Shown here piece by piece: positions 11,472 to 20,241 of a stretch of DNA of 57,912 bases. The notes under the pieces were generated by a model, which was given only the letters and a program-made list of their open reading frames with translations, was not told the DNA's origin and did no database searches. This DNA is from Stutzerimonas stutzeri. GTDB lineage: Bacteria; Pseudomonadota; Gammaproteobacteria; Pseudomonadales; Pseudomonadaceae. Each line of letters starts with the position of its first letter. Position 1 is the first letter of the stretch. The stretch covers positions 1 through 57,912 of the forward strand of contig NZ_JXXD01000083.1 in assembly GCF_000935215.1 (NCBI RefSeq), read 5' to 3'. Position numbers and translations under genes: made by a program.

Positions 11472-12692
11472 TCAGGGCTTGGCGAGTTCTGGCAGATCGC
11501 CGCTCAATCCGAGCGCCTGACGAACGAACAGCGCCTTCGCCTCCGGTAGCGCCTGTACGGCCTTGAGACCGGTATTGCGCAGCCAGCGCAGCGGCAGTGG
11601 ATCAGCCTGGAACAGCCGTTCGAAGCCTTCCATGGCTGCCATCATCGCCAAGTTGTGCGGCATGCGCCGACGCTCGAAGCGGCTCAGCACCTGCACATCG
11701 GCCACCCGCTCACCGCGGGCAATCGCCGCCTTGAGCACTTCCGCAAGCACGGCAGCATCCAGCAGGCCAAGATTCACGCCCTGCCCCGCCAACGGATGAA
11801 TGGTGTGTGCGGCATCGCCGATCAACGCCAGGCCCGGCTGCACATAGCGTTTGGCATGGCGTTGGCGCAGCGGGATGCACAGCCGCGGATCGACCTCGAG
11901 CACTTCGCCCAGGCGCTCCTCGAAGGCTCGACCAAGCGCCGTTCGGAATGCCGCGTCATCCAGCGCCATGAGCCGCCTGGCTTCGGCTTCAGTAACCGAC
12001 CAGACAATCGAGCACCAGCGCCGGTCGCCATCGCGCTCGAGCGGCAGAAATGCCAGGGGGCCGTCATCGGTGAAGCGTTGCCAGGCCGTACGCTGGTGCG
12101 CCTCGCTGCAACGCACGCTGGTGACGATGGCCTGATGCAGATAATCCCATTCGCGGGTTTCGCAACCAGCCAGGCGACGTATCGCCGAGTTGGCGCCATC
12201 CGCCGCAATCAGCAGGGGCGTACGCAACTCGCGGCCGTCGACCAGCGTCAGCTGCCAACCGTCAGGGGTGCGCGCCAGCTGCTCGACGCGAGCATCGCCA
12301 ATCAGCTGCAGTCCGCCGCGGCGCTGCATCGCGTCCAGCAGCGCATCCTGCACCACACGGTTTTCGACGATATGCCCGAGCACTTCGGCATGTACGGTCT
12401 CGGCGGAAAAATGAATCTGCCCGGTGCCCGAGCCGTCCCATACGTGCATGTCGGTGTAGGGGCTCGCGCGGCGCGCGGCGATGCCCGGCCAGGCACCGAC
12501 CCGCTGCAGGATGCGCTGGCTGGCTGCGGACAGCGCACTGACCCGCGGTTCGAAGCCGCCCTGCGGGTCGAAGTCGACGACCTCGAGCGGGCTCGCATCG
12601 AGCACGACGATCTTCAGCCCGCAACCTTCGAGGGCGAGTGCCAGGGTACTGCCGACCATGCCGGCACCCACGATGATCAGATCCGCTTGCAT
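11472..12692 (-). CDS. ubiI: FAD-dependent ubiquinone biosynthesis hydroxylase, UbiI/VisC type
   Basis: 406 residues from the ATG at 12692. A GTG one codon upstream is also in frame. It has the aromatic hydroxylase pattern: the Rossmann motif IIVGAGMVGS at 6-15, a second motif RVSALSAASQRIL near 50-62, and the FAD motif GDAAHTIHPLAGQG near residue 290. By context with ubiH it is assigned to C5 hydroxylation of the octaprenylphenol ring. The family is hard to subdivide by eye, so the exact ring position is inferred. The ATG overlaps the stop of the upstream thioesterase-like gene by one base (TGATG), so the genes are translationally linked. Confidence 0.85.
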   Translation of the reverse strand: MQADLIIVGAGMVGSTLALALEGCGLKIVVLDASPLEVVDFDPQGGFEPRVSALSAASQRILQRVGAWPGIAARRASPYTDMHVWDGSGTGQIHFSAETVHAEVLGHIVENRVVQDALLDAMQRRGGLQLIGDARVEQLARTPDGWQLTLVDGRELRTPLLIAADGANSAIRRLAGCETREWDYLHQAIVTSVRCSEAHQRTAWQRFTDDGPLAFLPLERDGDRRWCSIVWSVTEAEARRLMALDDAAFRTALGRAFEERLGEVLEVDPRLCIPLRQRHAKRYVQPGLALIGDAAHTIHPLAGQGVNLGLLDAAVLAEVLKAAIARGERVADVQVLSRFERRRMPHNLAMMAAMEGFERLFQADPLPLRWLRNTGLKAVQALPEAKALFVRQALGLSGDLPELAKP

Positions 12693-13180
12693 CACTTCTC
12701 TCCTGGCTGCCGCGCCCGCGGCTTGAGTCGTATGTAGAGGGTCTTCTGCACCCGTGCCACCAGCGTGCCCTCGCCGTCGCGCACTTCGACATGCATTCTG
12801 GGCAGGTACTTGCTGCCGTCGGCCGTGTGCGCGCGGATCTCATCCAGCAGCCTGTCGCTGATGGCGAATTCGGCGTAGACCGCGCCGCGCCCGGGGCTGA
12901 CGAATTCTATGTTGGCCGCCTTGTCCCAAACGATGTAGTCGCGCCCGAGATTCTCCATCAGCATCAGCACGAAGAACGGGTCGACCATCGAATACAGCGA
13001 GCCGCCGAACTGCGTACCGACATAATTGCGGTTGTACCAGCGCAGCACCATCTTGACCTGAACCAGGCGCATATCCGCGCTGATGTGCCGCACCCGAACA
13101 CCGGCTCCGATGTATGGCGGGTAGAAATTCATGGCCCAGCGCAGAAACCGCGCCTTGCGCGCCAAACGGGAGCCGCTCAT
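12692..13180 (-). CDS. Hotdog-fold DUF4442 protein, thioesterase-like
   Basis: 162 residues from the ATG at 13180. The reading frame is open further upstream, but only into the ubiH 3' end, so the longer form is rejected. The sequence has the features of DUF4442/YiiD-type hotdog proteins: YVGTQFGGSLYSMVDPFFVLMLMENLG in the N-terminal half (written here only to mark the helix), followed by beta-strand segments. Such proteins resemble acyl-CoA thioesterases, but no substrate is known. It is encoded between ubiH and ubiI, overlapping ubiI by one base, so a link to quinone or acyl metabolism is possible but unproven. Confidence 0.8.
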   Translation of the reverse strand: MSGSRLARKARFLRWAMNFYPPYIGAGVRVRHISADMRLVQVKMVLRWYNRNYVGTQFGGSLYSMVDPFFVLMLMENLGRDYIVWDKAANIEFVSPGRGAVYAEFAISDRLLDEIRAHTADGSKYLPRMHVEVRDGEGTLVARVQKTLYIRLKPRARQPGEK

Positions 13181-13205
13181 GCCGAGTCCTTTTGGTTGCC
13201 GCTTT

Positions 13206-14384
13206 TCAGCCAGCGCGAGTGCCCAGGCCCATCGCCTGGCGCGCAAACCAACGCTTGGCGGCGGGCATGAGGTCCAGCCCGAGCAGACCGAGATTGCGTC
13301 CGGCCGCGACCAGCCGACCGGAATCACCGAACAGCCGGGTGACCTGATCGGAGAAACCGACCGTCACGCGCTGATCGAAGCGCTGCCTGCGGGCATACTC
13401 CTGCAGCACCGCCAGGTCGCCCAGCGCGGCGTCGCTACGCAGCAAAGCGACGCTCAGTGCCTCCACATCACGCAGCGACAGGTTGTAGCCCTGCCCGGCG
13501 ATCGGGTGCAGGCTGTGCGCCGCGTTGCCGAGCACCACCAGCCCCGAACGTACCTGCTCTTCGGCCTCGATCAGCGTCAGCGGATACAGATGCCGGGCAC
13601 CGACCTGCTGCAACGCGCCCAGGCGATAGCCGAAGGCCTCCTGCAGTTCGCCGAGGAAAACCGCCTCGTGTGCCTGCGCCAGGCGCGCGGCATCGACCTG
13701 GGAGCGCGTCCATACCAGCGCACAGCGATCATCCTGCAGCGGCAGCAGCGCCATCGGGCCATCTTCGGTGAAGCGCTCGAACGCCAGACCGCCGTGCGGT
13801 TTGCCTGGCGTGATGTTGGCGATCAGGGCGGTCTGGCCGTACGGCCGGCGCGACACCTGGATGCCAAGCTGCTCGCGCAGCCCGGAGCGGCCACCATCTG
13901 CGAGCACGGTGAGGTCGCACTCCAGCTGCTGACCATCGGTAAAACTCAACCGGTAACCGGTGGTACTGGGCTCCAGTCGCTCGACCTCGGCCGGGCAGTG
14001 GCGGGTCACCACCGCATCATCCAGTGCCTGCCACAGGCAATGCCCGATCCAGGCGTTCTCCACCACGTAACCCAGCGCCTCGACGCCTTCGCGTGTGCAA
14101 TCGAGGCGTGCCGCCCCGAAACTGCCGCGCTCGGATACATGAATGCGCAGAATCGGTTCGGCGCGCTCGGCAATCCGCTCCCACAGGCCGAGGCGCTGGT
14201 AGATCAGCCGGGTGCCATAGGACAGCGCGGTGGAGCGCGCGTCATAACTCGGCTGGTACTCGTGGCCGGGCTCGAACGGCTCGATCAGATGAATCCGCCA
14301 GCCGCGCTCACGGGCGCCATCCTGCAAGGCCAGCGCGAGACTGGCACCAACCAGCCCGCCACCGATGATCGCCAGGCTCTGCAT
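13206..14384 (-). CDS. ubiH: 2-octaprenyl-6-methoxyphenol hydroxylase
   Basis: 392 residues. N-terminal FAD-binding motif AIIGGGLVGASLALAL at 5-20, the DARSTALSYGTR motif near 49-60 that is typical of UbiH, and GNAAHSLHPIAGQG near 285-298. UbiH adds a ring hydroxyl during ubiquinone synthesis on the inner face of the cytoplasmic membrane. It begins one base after the pepP stop (TGA, C, ATG), a pepP-ubiH arrangement conserved in many gammaproteobacteria. The downstream DUF4442 and ubiI genes continue the operon. No anomalies seen. Confidence 0.94.
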   Translation of the reverse strand: MQSLAIIGGGLVGASLALALQDGARERGWRIHLIEPFEPGHEYQPSYDARSTALSYGTRLIYQRLGLWERIAERAEPILRIHVSERGSFGAARLDCTREGVEALGYVVENAWIGHCLWQALDDAVVTRHCPAEVERLEPSTTGYRLSFTDGQQLECDLTVLADGGRSGLREQLGIQVSRRPYGQTALIANITPGKPHGGLAFERFTEDGPMALLPLQDDRCALVWTRSQVDAARLAQAHEAVFLGELQEAFGYRLGALQQVGARHLYPLTLIEAEEQVRSGLVVLGNAAHSLHPIAGQGYNLSLRDVEALSVALLRSDAALGDLAVLQEYARRQRFDQRVTVGFSDQVTRLFGDSGRLVAAGRNLGLLGLDLMPAAKRWFARQAMGLGTRAG

Positions 14385-14385
14385 G

Positions 14386-15720
14386 TCAGGCGACCTTCTC
14401 GCGAGCGGCGGCCATCAGCGCCTCGATCTGGGCGACGCTCTTCGGCACGCCACCGGTGAGGATTTCGCAGCCGGTCCGGGTCACCACCACATCGTCCTCG
14501 ATGCGCACGCCGATGCCGCGCCACTTCTTGGCGACGTTCTGATTGTCCACGGCAATATAGATGCCCGGCTCGACGGTCATCGACATGCCCGGCTCGAGCA
14601 CGCGCCACTCGCCGCCGATCTTGTAGTCGCCGACGTCATGCACGTCCATGCCCAGCCAGTGCCCGGCGCGGTGCATGTAGAAGGGTTTGTAGGCCTCGCT
14701 TGCGATCAGTTCGTCGACCTCGCCCTGCAGCAGGCCCAGCTCGACCAGCCCGCCGGTGATTACCCGTACGGTGGCCTCGTGGGCCTCGTTCCAGTGCTTG
14801 CCGGGTGCGATGTGCTTGAAAGCCTCTTCGTTGGCCTTGAGCACCAGTTCGTAAATGGCCTTCTGCTCGGGCGAGAAGCGGCCGTTGACCGGAAAGGTGC
14901 GGGTAATGTCGCTGGCGTAGCAGTCGATTTCGCAACCGGCGTCGATCAGCACCAGGTCGCCATCCTTCAGCGGCGCATCGTTCTCGCGGTAATGCAGGAT
15001 GCAGGCATTGCGACCCGCGGCGACGATGCTGCCGTAAGCGGGCATCTTGGCCCCGCCCTTGCGGAACTCGTAATCCAGCTCGGCTTCCAGGTGGTACTCG
15101 AACAGGCCAGCGCGGCTGGCCTGCATGGCACGGATATGCGCACGAGCGGAAATATCCGCCGCATGCTTCATCACCTTCACCTCGTTGCTCGACTTGTACA
15201 GGCGCATGTCGTGCAGCAAGTGATCGAGCGCGACGAACTCGCTGGGCGGCTGCGCACCCTGGCGCGCCTTGGCGCGAATGGTCTTGATCCACTCCATCAG
15301 CCGATGATCGAAGGCTTCGTTGGTGCCGATGGCGTAGTAGACACGGTCGCGGCCTTCGATCAGCCCGGGGAGGATGTCGTCGATGTCGCCGATGGGAAAG
15401 GCATCGTCGGCACCGTATTCACTTATCGCGCCGTCCTGCCCGGCACGCAGGCCATCCCACAGCTCGCGCTCGGGGTCGCGCTCGCGGCAGAACAGCACGT
15501 ATTCGCCATGCTCACGCCCGGGAATCAGCGCGATCACCGCCTCCGGTTCGGGGAAGCCGGACAGGTACTGAAAGTCGCTGTCCTGGCGGTAGACATGCTC
15601 GACATCGCGGTTGCGGATATACATCGGCGCCGCCGGCAAAATGGCGATGCTGTTGGGTTCCATCTGCTCCATCAGCGCCTTGCGCCGACGGGCGTATTCC
15701 GATTTCGGGATGCGAGTCAT
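14386..15720 (-). CDS. pepP: Xaa-Pro aminopeptidase P
   Basis: 444 residues. A pita-bread metallopeptidase that removes an N-terminal residue preceding proline. The five metal ligands of the family are in place: two Asp in VLIDAGCEIDCYASDITRT (about 257-270), His in HRAGHWLGMD (about 352), Glu in TVEPGIYI and Glu in GVRIEDDVV. The N-terminal MTRIPKSEYARRRKALM is family-like. It is cytoplasmic, with two Mn ions expected. It lies 16 bases after the YgfB-family gene and one base before ubiH, so the four to five genes form one operon. Confidence 0.96.
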   Translation of the reverse strand: MTRIPKSEYARRRKALMEQMEPNSIAILPAAPMYIRNRDVEHVYRQDSDFQYLSGFPEPEAVIALIPGREHGEYVLFCRERDPERELWDGLRAGQDGAISEYGADDAFPIGDIDDILPGLIEGRDRVYYAIGTNEAFDHRLMEWIKTIRAKARQGAQPPSEFVALDHLLHDMRLYKSSNEVKVMKHAADISARAHIRAMQASRAGLFEYHLEAELDYEFRKGGAKMPAYGSIVAAGRNACILHYRENDAPLKDGDLVLIDAGCEIDCYASDITRTFPVNGRFSPEQKAIYELVLKANEEAFKHIAPGKHWNEAHEATVRVITGGLVELGLLQGEVDELIASEAYKPFYMHRAGHWLGMDVHDVGDYKIGGEWRVLEPGMSMTVEPGIYIAVDNQNVAKKWRGIGVRIEDDVVVTRTGCEILTGGVPKSVAQIEALMAAAREKVA

Positions 15721-15736
15721 GAGCGGAACGATTTCC

Positions 15737-16291
15737 TCAATGCAGGGAAGGTTTCGGAGCAGCAGGTACCGGCTTGGCGCACTCGGTGAACAGCAGCAAC
15801 GGCGCCACGCGCAAGTACTCCATCACTTCCATGTAATCGGTCTCGCCGTCTTCGGACTCTTCCAGCGAGTCCTGAATCTGCGCGATGGCCGAGAGATCCT
15901 GCAGTACTTCCATGGCCTCGGCGCTCAGCGCGCGGTCGCCAGCGGTCAGACCGAAGCCGGCGAGAAAGCCCTGGCACCACTGGCCCAGCGCGACAGCGCG
16001 CTCGGCCAGCGGCGCATCATCGCTGGGCAGCAGCAGAACGACGGCAATGTCGTCGCCGGCGAGCTCACCCTTGACCATCTCCTGCAGGCCGATCAAGGCC
16101 TGACGGATATTGTCCTGCGGCGCTTCGCCAAGTAGGTCCGAAGCATCGGTCAGCCAGGGTTCGACATCGAAGCCGGCACCGGCGCAGCTGCGCCCGAGCA
16201 ACAGGCCATGCAATTCGGCAGGAGAAACAGTTTGCGGTGCGCCAGCCAGAAGTGTGGCGAAAGCGGCATATGGGGAATTCTGAATGGACAT
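15737..16291 (-). CDS. YgfB/YecA (UPF0149) family protein
   Basis: 184 residues from the ATG at 16291. Relatives begin with a similar hydrophobic-acidic N-terminus, and the longer frame to 16399 is poorly coding. All-helical UPF0149 protein, with [12 protein letters not shown] near the N-terminus, [12 protein letters not shown] in the middle and an acidic segment [18 protein letters not shown]. In P. aeruginosa the relative upstream of pepP has been linked to transcriptional control; that is knowledge of the family and not visible here. It is the first gene of the minus-strand operon with pepP, ubiH and ubiI, and is divergent from the zapA pair. Confidence 0.85.
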   Translation of the reverse strand: MSIQNSPYAAFATLLAGAPQTVSPAELHGLLLGRSCAGAGFDVEPWLTDASDLLGEAPQDNIRQALIGLQEMVKGELAGDDIAVVLLLPSDDAPLAERAVALGQWCQGFLAGFGLTAGDRALSAEAMEVLQDLSAIAQIQDSLEESEDGETDYMEVMEYLRVAPLLLFTECAKPVPAAPKPSLH

Positions 16292-16421
16292 GGCGGCTAG
16301 GCGCACGATGGCGCAATGACTAGAATGAAGGCTTCGTATCCTAGCACCGGCGGCCGCGGCAAGACCATCGAAGCCCCCGGGCATCGCCTCCGTCTTCACT
16401 CAGTGCCCCAACAGGAATCCC

Positions 16422-16631
16422 ATGGAAGACGCCGATCTGAAAGCGCTGACCACCAAGCTGGAGCAGCTGATTCAGCGCATCGAACAGCTCAAGGCGCAGA
16501 ACCACCTGCTACTGGCCAACGAGCGGAACTGGCGTGAAGAGCGCGCTCATCTGATCGAAAAGAACGAAATGGCCCGCTTGAAGGTCGAATCAATGATTTC
16601 GCGCCTGAAAGCCCTGGAGCAGGACTCATGA
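16422..16631 (+). CDS. Small coiled-coil protein (TIGR02449 family, ZapB-like)
   Basis: 69 residues with heptad leucines throughout (TKLEQLIQRIEQLKAQNHLL and then RLKVESMISRLKALE), so almost the whole protein should form one coiled coil. It is soluble, with no signal. It overlaps zapA by four bases (ATGA), a conserved pairing in pseudomonads that suggests a role in cell division with ZapA, similar to ZapB in enterobacteria. The function is inferred from size, coil and context only. Confidence 0.85.
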   Translation: MEDADLKALTTKLEQLIQRIEQLKAQNHLLLANERNWREERAHLIEKNEMARLKVESMISRLKALEQDS

Positions 16632-16942
16632 CCCAGCCGAACACCGTCACCGTGCACATCATGGATAAGGAATATTGCATTGCCTGTCCGCCAGAGGAAC
16701 GCAGCAATCTGGAAGGCGCGGCCCGCTATCTGGATCGCAAGATGCGCGAGATCCGCAGCAGCGGCAAAGTCATCGGCGCCGACCGCGTTGCGGTAATGGC
16801 CGCGCTGAACATCACCCACGAACTGCTACACAAGCATGATCGCCTGGATGCCGAAGCCAACAGCGCGCGCGAGCACGTACGCATGCTGCTGGAGCGCGTC
16901 GACAGCGCACTGGCCACCGACCCGAACCCTTCCGGCAACTGA
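16628..16942 (+). CDS. zapA: Cell division protein ZapA
   Basis: 104 residues. The N-terminal half (NTVTVHIMDKEYCIACPPEE) is the FtsZ-binding globular domain and the C-terminal half (AALNITHELLHKHDRL onward) is the coiled-coil tetramerisation helix. ZapA bundles FtsZ protofilaments and stabilises the Z ring. The start codon overlaps the stop of the preceding coiled-coil gene. It is followed by the 6S RNA gene, the conserved zapA-ssrS-ygfA order of many gammaproteobacteria. Confidence 0.95.
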   Translation: MTQPNTVTVHIMDKEYCIACPPEERSNLEGAARYLDRKMREIRSSGKVIGADRVAVMAALNITHELLHKHDRLDAEANSAREHVRMLLERVDSALATDPNPSGN

Positions 16943-16963
16943 TCAACGGCAGCCGGTTTGCGT

Positions 16964-16969
16964 TATACT
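16964..16969 (+). promoter_or_regulatory. -10 element of the 6S RNA promoter
   Basis: TATACT sits seven bases upstream of the predicted 6S RNA 5' end. The -35 region is not well conserved. Confidence 0.6.
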
Positions 16970-16975
16970 CCGCCC

Positions 16976-17155
16976 AACTCCCTGGCATGTTCGCCAGTCG
17001 GCGATGACCCTCTCCCGATAAGCAACACCATGGAGGCTACACGTGGTGCCGGTGTGCATGTCCGCCTGACGGAAAGCCTTAAGGTACTCTGTAGTCGCCA
17101 CCTTGAACTCTCGGGTTCAAGGGCCTACGCTGGCAGCGGCATGCTGGGGAGCCAC
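16976..17155 (+). ncRNA. ssrS: 6S RNA
   Basis: About 180 bases. The closing stem pairs CTCCCTGGCATG near the 5' end with CATGCTGGGGAG near the 3' end (one G-U). Conserved 6S segments are visible: TGTTCGCCAG after the 5' arm, GAAAGCCTTAAGG around 17075-17090, and the 3' hairpin CCTTGAACTCTCGGGTTCAAGGG (23 bases, a stem of GAAC/GTTC type with flanks) at 17101-17123. 6S RNA mimics an open promoter and sequesters sigma-70 RNA polymerase in stationary phase. It directly precedes the formyl-THF ligase gene, as in E. coli ssrS-ygfA. Exact ends are estimated to within a few bases. Confidence 0.92.
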
Positions 17156-17160
17156 TTCTG

Positions 17161-17763
17161 ATGATCGTAGCCGAAGGCCTTTCGCGCCCGGCGCTACGCC
17201 GCAAGCTGCGCCACGCTCGACGCCAACTGACACCCGCCCAGCAGCGCCTGGCCGCTCGCCGTCTCTATCGGCAGCTGGGTCAGCATCCCCTGTTTCGGCG
17301 CGCCCGGCATATCGCCCTGTACCTACCCAATGATGGCGAAATCGATCCGCGCCTACTGCTGCAAGCGGCTCAGCGCCGCGGCAAGGCAACCTATCTTCCG
17401 GTACTCAACCCCTGGCCACGTACGCGCATGGTGTTCCAGCGCATCGAGCCCGGCGAACAGCTGCGCCGCAACCGCTTCGGCATTCTGGAACCCGTGATCC
17501 GGACCGCTCGGCAACGCCGCGTCTGGGCGCTGGACCTGCTGCTCATACCACTGGTGGGCTTCGACGAAAAGGGCGGACGGCTTGGTATGGGTGGCGGCTT
17601 CTATGATCGCAGCCTGGCGTATCGCGCCATGCGCAAAAAAAGTCACAAACCGACATTATTGGGACTGGCTCATGAATGTCAGCGTGTCGATCGACTGCCG
17701 CTGGAGAGCTGGGATGTAGCGCTTCAGGCTACGGTGACGGACCAGGGCTGGTACGCCGGGTGA
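17161..17763 (+). CDS. ygfA: 5-formyltetrahydrofolate cyclo-ligase
   Basis: 200 residues. ATP-dependent conversion of 5-formyl-THF into 5,10-methenyl-THF in the cytoplasm. The N-terminal basic helix LRRKLRHARRQLTPAQQ is typical, and the family signature GGRLGMGGGFYDRSL is at about 138-152. Fed by the same transcript as 6S RNA, probably by read-through, because only about six bases separate the RNA end from the ATG. Folate salvage fits the presence of glycine cleavage genes elsewhere in the window but is not operon-linked to them. Confidence 0.93.
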   Translation: MIVAEGLSRPALRRKLRHARRQLTPAQQRLAARRLYRQLGQHPLFRRARHIALYLPNDGEIDPRLLLQAAQRRGKATYLPVLNPWPRTRMVFQRIEPGEQLRRNRFGILEPVIRTARQRRVWALDLLLIPLVGFDEKGGRLGMGGGFYDRSLAYRAMRKKSHKPTLLGLAHECQRVDRLPLESWDVALQATVTDQGWYAG

Positions 17764-17791
17764 TGGAACGCCGCGTCCATGCGGCACGAGG

Positions 17792-17944
17792 TCATCGCTG
17801 CTGAGCCTGCTGCACCTGAATGACCGGGGCCATGCCGGCCGCGCCATCGTGCTGATCCCACAGACTCTGCGTATAGCCCGTGGTGACTACGCCGAGACCA
17901 AAGATAAAGACCAAAATCCACAGAATATCGGGCTTACGTTTCAT
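17792..17944 (-). CDS. Conserved 50-residue single-pass membrane protein
   Basis: Too short for usual gene-length cut-offs but well supported. From the ATG at 17944 it reads MKRKPDILWILVFIFGLGVV and then TTGYTQSLWDQHD, ending in a Gln-rich tail at a TGA (17794-17792). A strong ribosome site (GGGGGAGG) is 8 bases upstream. A short basic N-terminus is followed by one hydrophobic helix (about 8-21), so the C-terminal 25 residues are probably periplasmic. Function is unknown; I recall similar small proteins at this place in other pseudomonads. It is convergent with the formyl-THF ligase gene and divergent from the EVE gene. Confidence 0.7.
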   Translation of the reverse strand: MKRKPDILWILVFIFGLGVVTTGYTQSLWDQHDGAAGMAPVIQVQQAQQR

Positions 17945-18139
17945 TTGTGTTCGCCTCCCCCTACCAGGCGAAATGCTTGCGTCGAGTCGATGTGTTTTCG
18001 TTCTAGGACTCGATAGGCCACCTTACAGCTGCGGCATTTTCCGTGAAGCGTCGGCACCGCGCAAACAGGTATTGCAGCCGATTGTCGGAGATTTTGCCAT
18101 CATGGTCTGATCGAACCGTCTGATAGGAGAGCAAGGTTC

Positions 18140-18589
18140 ATGCCTTACTGGCTAATGAAGTCCGAACCCGACGAATTTTCCATCCGGGACCTGAAAAAAA
18201 TGGGTCACGGACGCTGGGATGGTGTACGCAACTACCAGGCGAGAAACTTCATGCGCCAGATGCAGGAAGGCGATCAGTTCTTCTTCTATCACTCCAGTTG
18301 CGCCGAGCCAGGAATCGCCGGCATCGGCAGGATCAGTCGCAGCGCCTATCCCGATCCCACCGCCCTCGACCCTGCCAGCCCCTATCACGACGCCAAGGCT
18401 CGCGATGATGCGAATCCGTGGAGCGCGGTCGATGTCGAGTTCGTCGATGCCTTTGCGACACCGTTGAAATTGGCGCGTCTGAAAACCGAGCCAGCACTGC
18501 ACGAACTGGCACTGGTGAAGAAAGGAAGCCGCCTGTCGGTGATGCCGGTCAGCGAAGACGAATGGCAGGCGATCCTGGCGATGCGCTGA
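18140..18589 (+). CDS. EVE domain protein
   Basis: 149 residues, essentially one EVE domain. MPYWLMKSEPDEFSI at the N-terminus, WDGVRNYQARNFM at about 29-41 and FFFYHSSCAEPGIAGIG around 48-64 are the conserved pocket-forming segments. EVE domains belong to the PUA-like fold and are thought to bind modified bases in nucleic acid; some are fused to restriction enzymes, but this one is stand-alone and core-genome. Ribosome site TAGGAGAGC lies just upstream. The convergent FliL-like gene ends one base after this stop. Confidence 0.9.
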   Translation: MPYWLMKSEPDEFSIRDLKKMGHGRWDGVRNYQARNFMRQMQEGDQFFFYHSSCAEPGIAGIGRISRSAYPDPTALDPASPYHDAKARDDANPWSAVDVEFVDAFATPLKLARLKTEPALHELALVKKGSRLSVMPVSEDEWQAILAMR

Positions 18590-18590
18590 G

Positions 18591-18995
18591 CTACTGGATG
18601 ATCAGATTGTTGAACAGCAGATCATCCACCAGCGGTTTGCCTTCCTCCTGCTCCAGCACCTCGCGCACCTGGCGCAAGGCTTCCTGACGCAGCTGTTCCT
18701 TGGCTTCGGGGCCGCTCAGCGTCTCGTCGGTCTGCTGGGAAAACAGCATCACCAGCTGATGGCGAATCAGCGGCTCGTGATGCTTGACGCGATCCTCCAC
18801 CTCCTTGCTGGAGATACGCAGCGCAACATCGGCCTTGTAGTACTTCAGTCGCTCGCCGGAGCCGTAGTTGCCAACCATCGCAGGCGTCAGCGCGTAATAG
18901 ATGGCCTGTGGAGCAGCGGACTCTTCGGCCGGCTCATTGGCTCGAACGGCTCCAGCAAATGCCAGACAGAAAAATATCGATAGTAGGTATTTCAC
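18591..18995 (-). CDS. FliL-like exported protein
   Basis: 134 residues from a GTG start at 18995, chosen because a GGAG ribosome site precedes it by about 7 bases and it yields a good signal peptide (KYLLSIFFCLAFAGAVRA). The mature part contains LKYYKADVALRISSKEVEDRV and a helix-rich C-terminus ending FNNLIIQ, the pattern of the FliL flagellar-motor accessory family. No other flagellar genes are nearby, so a motor role cannot be assumed. It is probably periplasmic. Convergent with the EVE gene, divergent from the quinone oxidoreductase. Confidence 0.75.
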   Translation of the reverse strand: MKYLLSIFFCLAFAGAVRANEPAEESAAPQAIYYALTPAMVGNYGSGERLKYYKADVALRISSKEVEDRVKHHEPLIRHQLVMLFSQQTDETLSGPEAKEQLRQEALRQVREVLEQEEGKPLVDDLLFNNLIIQ

Positions 18996-19205
18996 GCAGC
19001 AGCTCCAGGAGGAATCTGCGCCAGCATAACCAGTCGCAGCGCAACCCCCAAGCCGTTGCACGACCGCCTGCTACTTATACGCCGCCATTACAGTGAACGA
19101 TGCTGATTGCCTCGCCACGCAGCGCTCCTAGACTGGAAAGTCCTGAGCAGTCGAGCCATCCCATGTCGGGCGGCAAGCGTCCGACCAGTCGAACAAGGAA
19201 AAGCG

Positions 19206-20186
19206 ATGAAAGCCGTCCTGTGCAAAAGCTTCGGCCCGCCCGAAAGCCTGGTTGTCGAAGATGCCCCCTCCCCTCAGATCAAGCCGAGCGAGATCCTGCT
19301 CGACGTGCATGCCGCCGGGGTGAATTTCCCTGACACGCTGATGATCGAGGGCAAGTATCAGTTCAAGCCGCCGTTCCCGTTCTCGCCTGGCGGCGAGGCG
19401 GCGGGCGTGATTGCCGCAGTCGGAGAGAAGGTCAGCCACCTCAAGGTCGGCGACCGGGTCATGGCGCTCACTGGCTGGGGCAGCTTCGCCGAGCAGGTTG
19501 CCGTGGCCGGCAGCAACGCGCTGCCGATTCCGCCGAGCATGGACTTCGACACCGCCGCCGCCTTCAGCATGACCTACGGCACCTCGATGCATGCGCTTAC
19601 CCAGCGCGCCAATCTGCAACCTGGAGAGACTCTGCTGGTGCTGGGCGCCTCCGGTGGTGTCGGCCTCGCTGCCGTGGAAATCGGCAAGGCCATGGGCGCG
19701 CGAGTCATCGCCGCCGCTTCCAGCGCCGAAAAGCTGGAGGTGGCGAAGAATGCCGGCGCCGACGAACTGATCAACTACAGCGAAGTCAGCCTGAAGGAGC
19801 GCCTGAAGGAACTCACCGGCGGCCAGGGTGTGGATGTCATCTACGATCCGGTGGGCGGCAAGCTGTTCGAGGAAGCCTTCCGCAGCATCGCCTGGAACGG
19901 CCGCATGCTGGTGGTGGGTTTCGCCGCCGGTGGCGACATTCCGGCGTTGCCGGCCAACCTGCCGCTGCTCAAGGGTGCCGCACTGATCGGCGTGTTCTGG
20001 GGCGCCTTCGCCCAGCGTCAACCGCAGGACAACGCCGCGAATTTCCGTCAGCTGTTCGCCTGGCATGCAGAAGGCAAGCTCAAGCCGCTGGTATCGCAAC
20101 GCTTTGCGCTGGAAGAGGCTGGCCAGGCTATCGCCACGCTGGGGCAGCGCAAGGCGGTCGGCAAGCTGGTGGTGCAGGTGCGCTAA
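19206..20186 (+). CDS. NADPH:quinone oxidoreductase-like protein (MDR superfamily)
   Basis: 326 residues from the ATG at 19206, just after GGAAAAGCG. A zinc-independent medium-chain reductase: the GroES-like half has GVNFPDTLMIEGKYQ and FSPGGEAAGVI, and the nucleotide-binding half has LVLGASGGVGLAAVEIG at about 143-159. Cysteines for structural zinc are absent, as in QorA/QOR relatives. The likely reaction is NAD(P)H-dependent reduction of quinones or enones. It is a single gene ending in a strong hairpin shared with the convergent secB. Confidence 0.88.
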   Translation: MKAVLCKSFGPPESLVVEDAPSPQIKPSEILLDVHAAGVNFPDTLMIEGKYQFKPPFPFSPGGEAAGVIAAVGEKVSHLKVGDRVMALTGWGSFAEQVAVAGSNALPIPPSMDFDTAAAFSMTYGTSMHALTQRANLQPGETLLVLGASGGVGLAAVEIGKAMGARVIAAASSAEKLEVAKNAGADELINYSEVSLKERLKELTGGQGVDVIYDPVGGKLFEEAFRSIAWNGRMLVVGFAAGGDIPALPANLPLLKGAALIGVFWGAFAQRQPQDNAANFRQLFAWHAEGKLKPLVSQRFALEEAGQAIATLGQRKAVGKLVVQVR

Positions 20187-20200
20187 TGCGCAGAAGGGAA

Positions 20201-20229
20201 ATGCAGGAAGCGTCAGACGCTTCCTGCAT
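20201..20229. terminator. Bidirectional hairpin between convergent genes
   Basis: ATGCAGGAAGCGTC and GACGCTTCCTGCAT form a perfect 14-bp inverted repeat around a single A. There is no long T run on either side, so termination may need Rho or the hairpin may protect 3' ends. It lies between the quinone reductase and secB stops. Confidence 0.6.
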
Positions 20230-20241
20230 GATCCGCATGGA

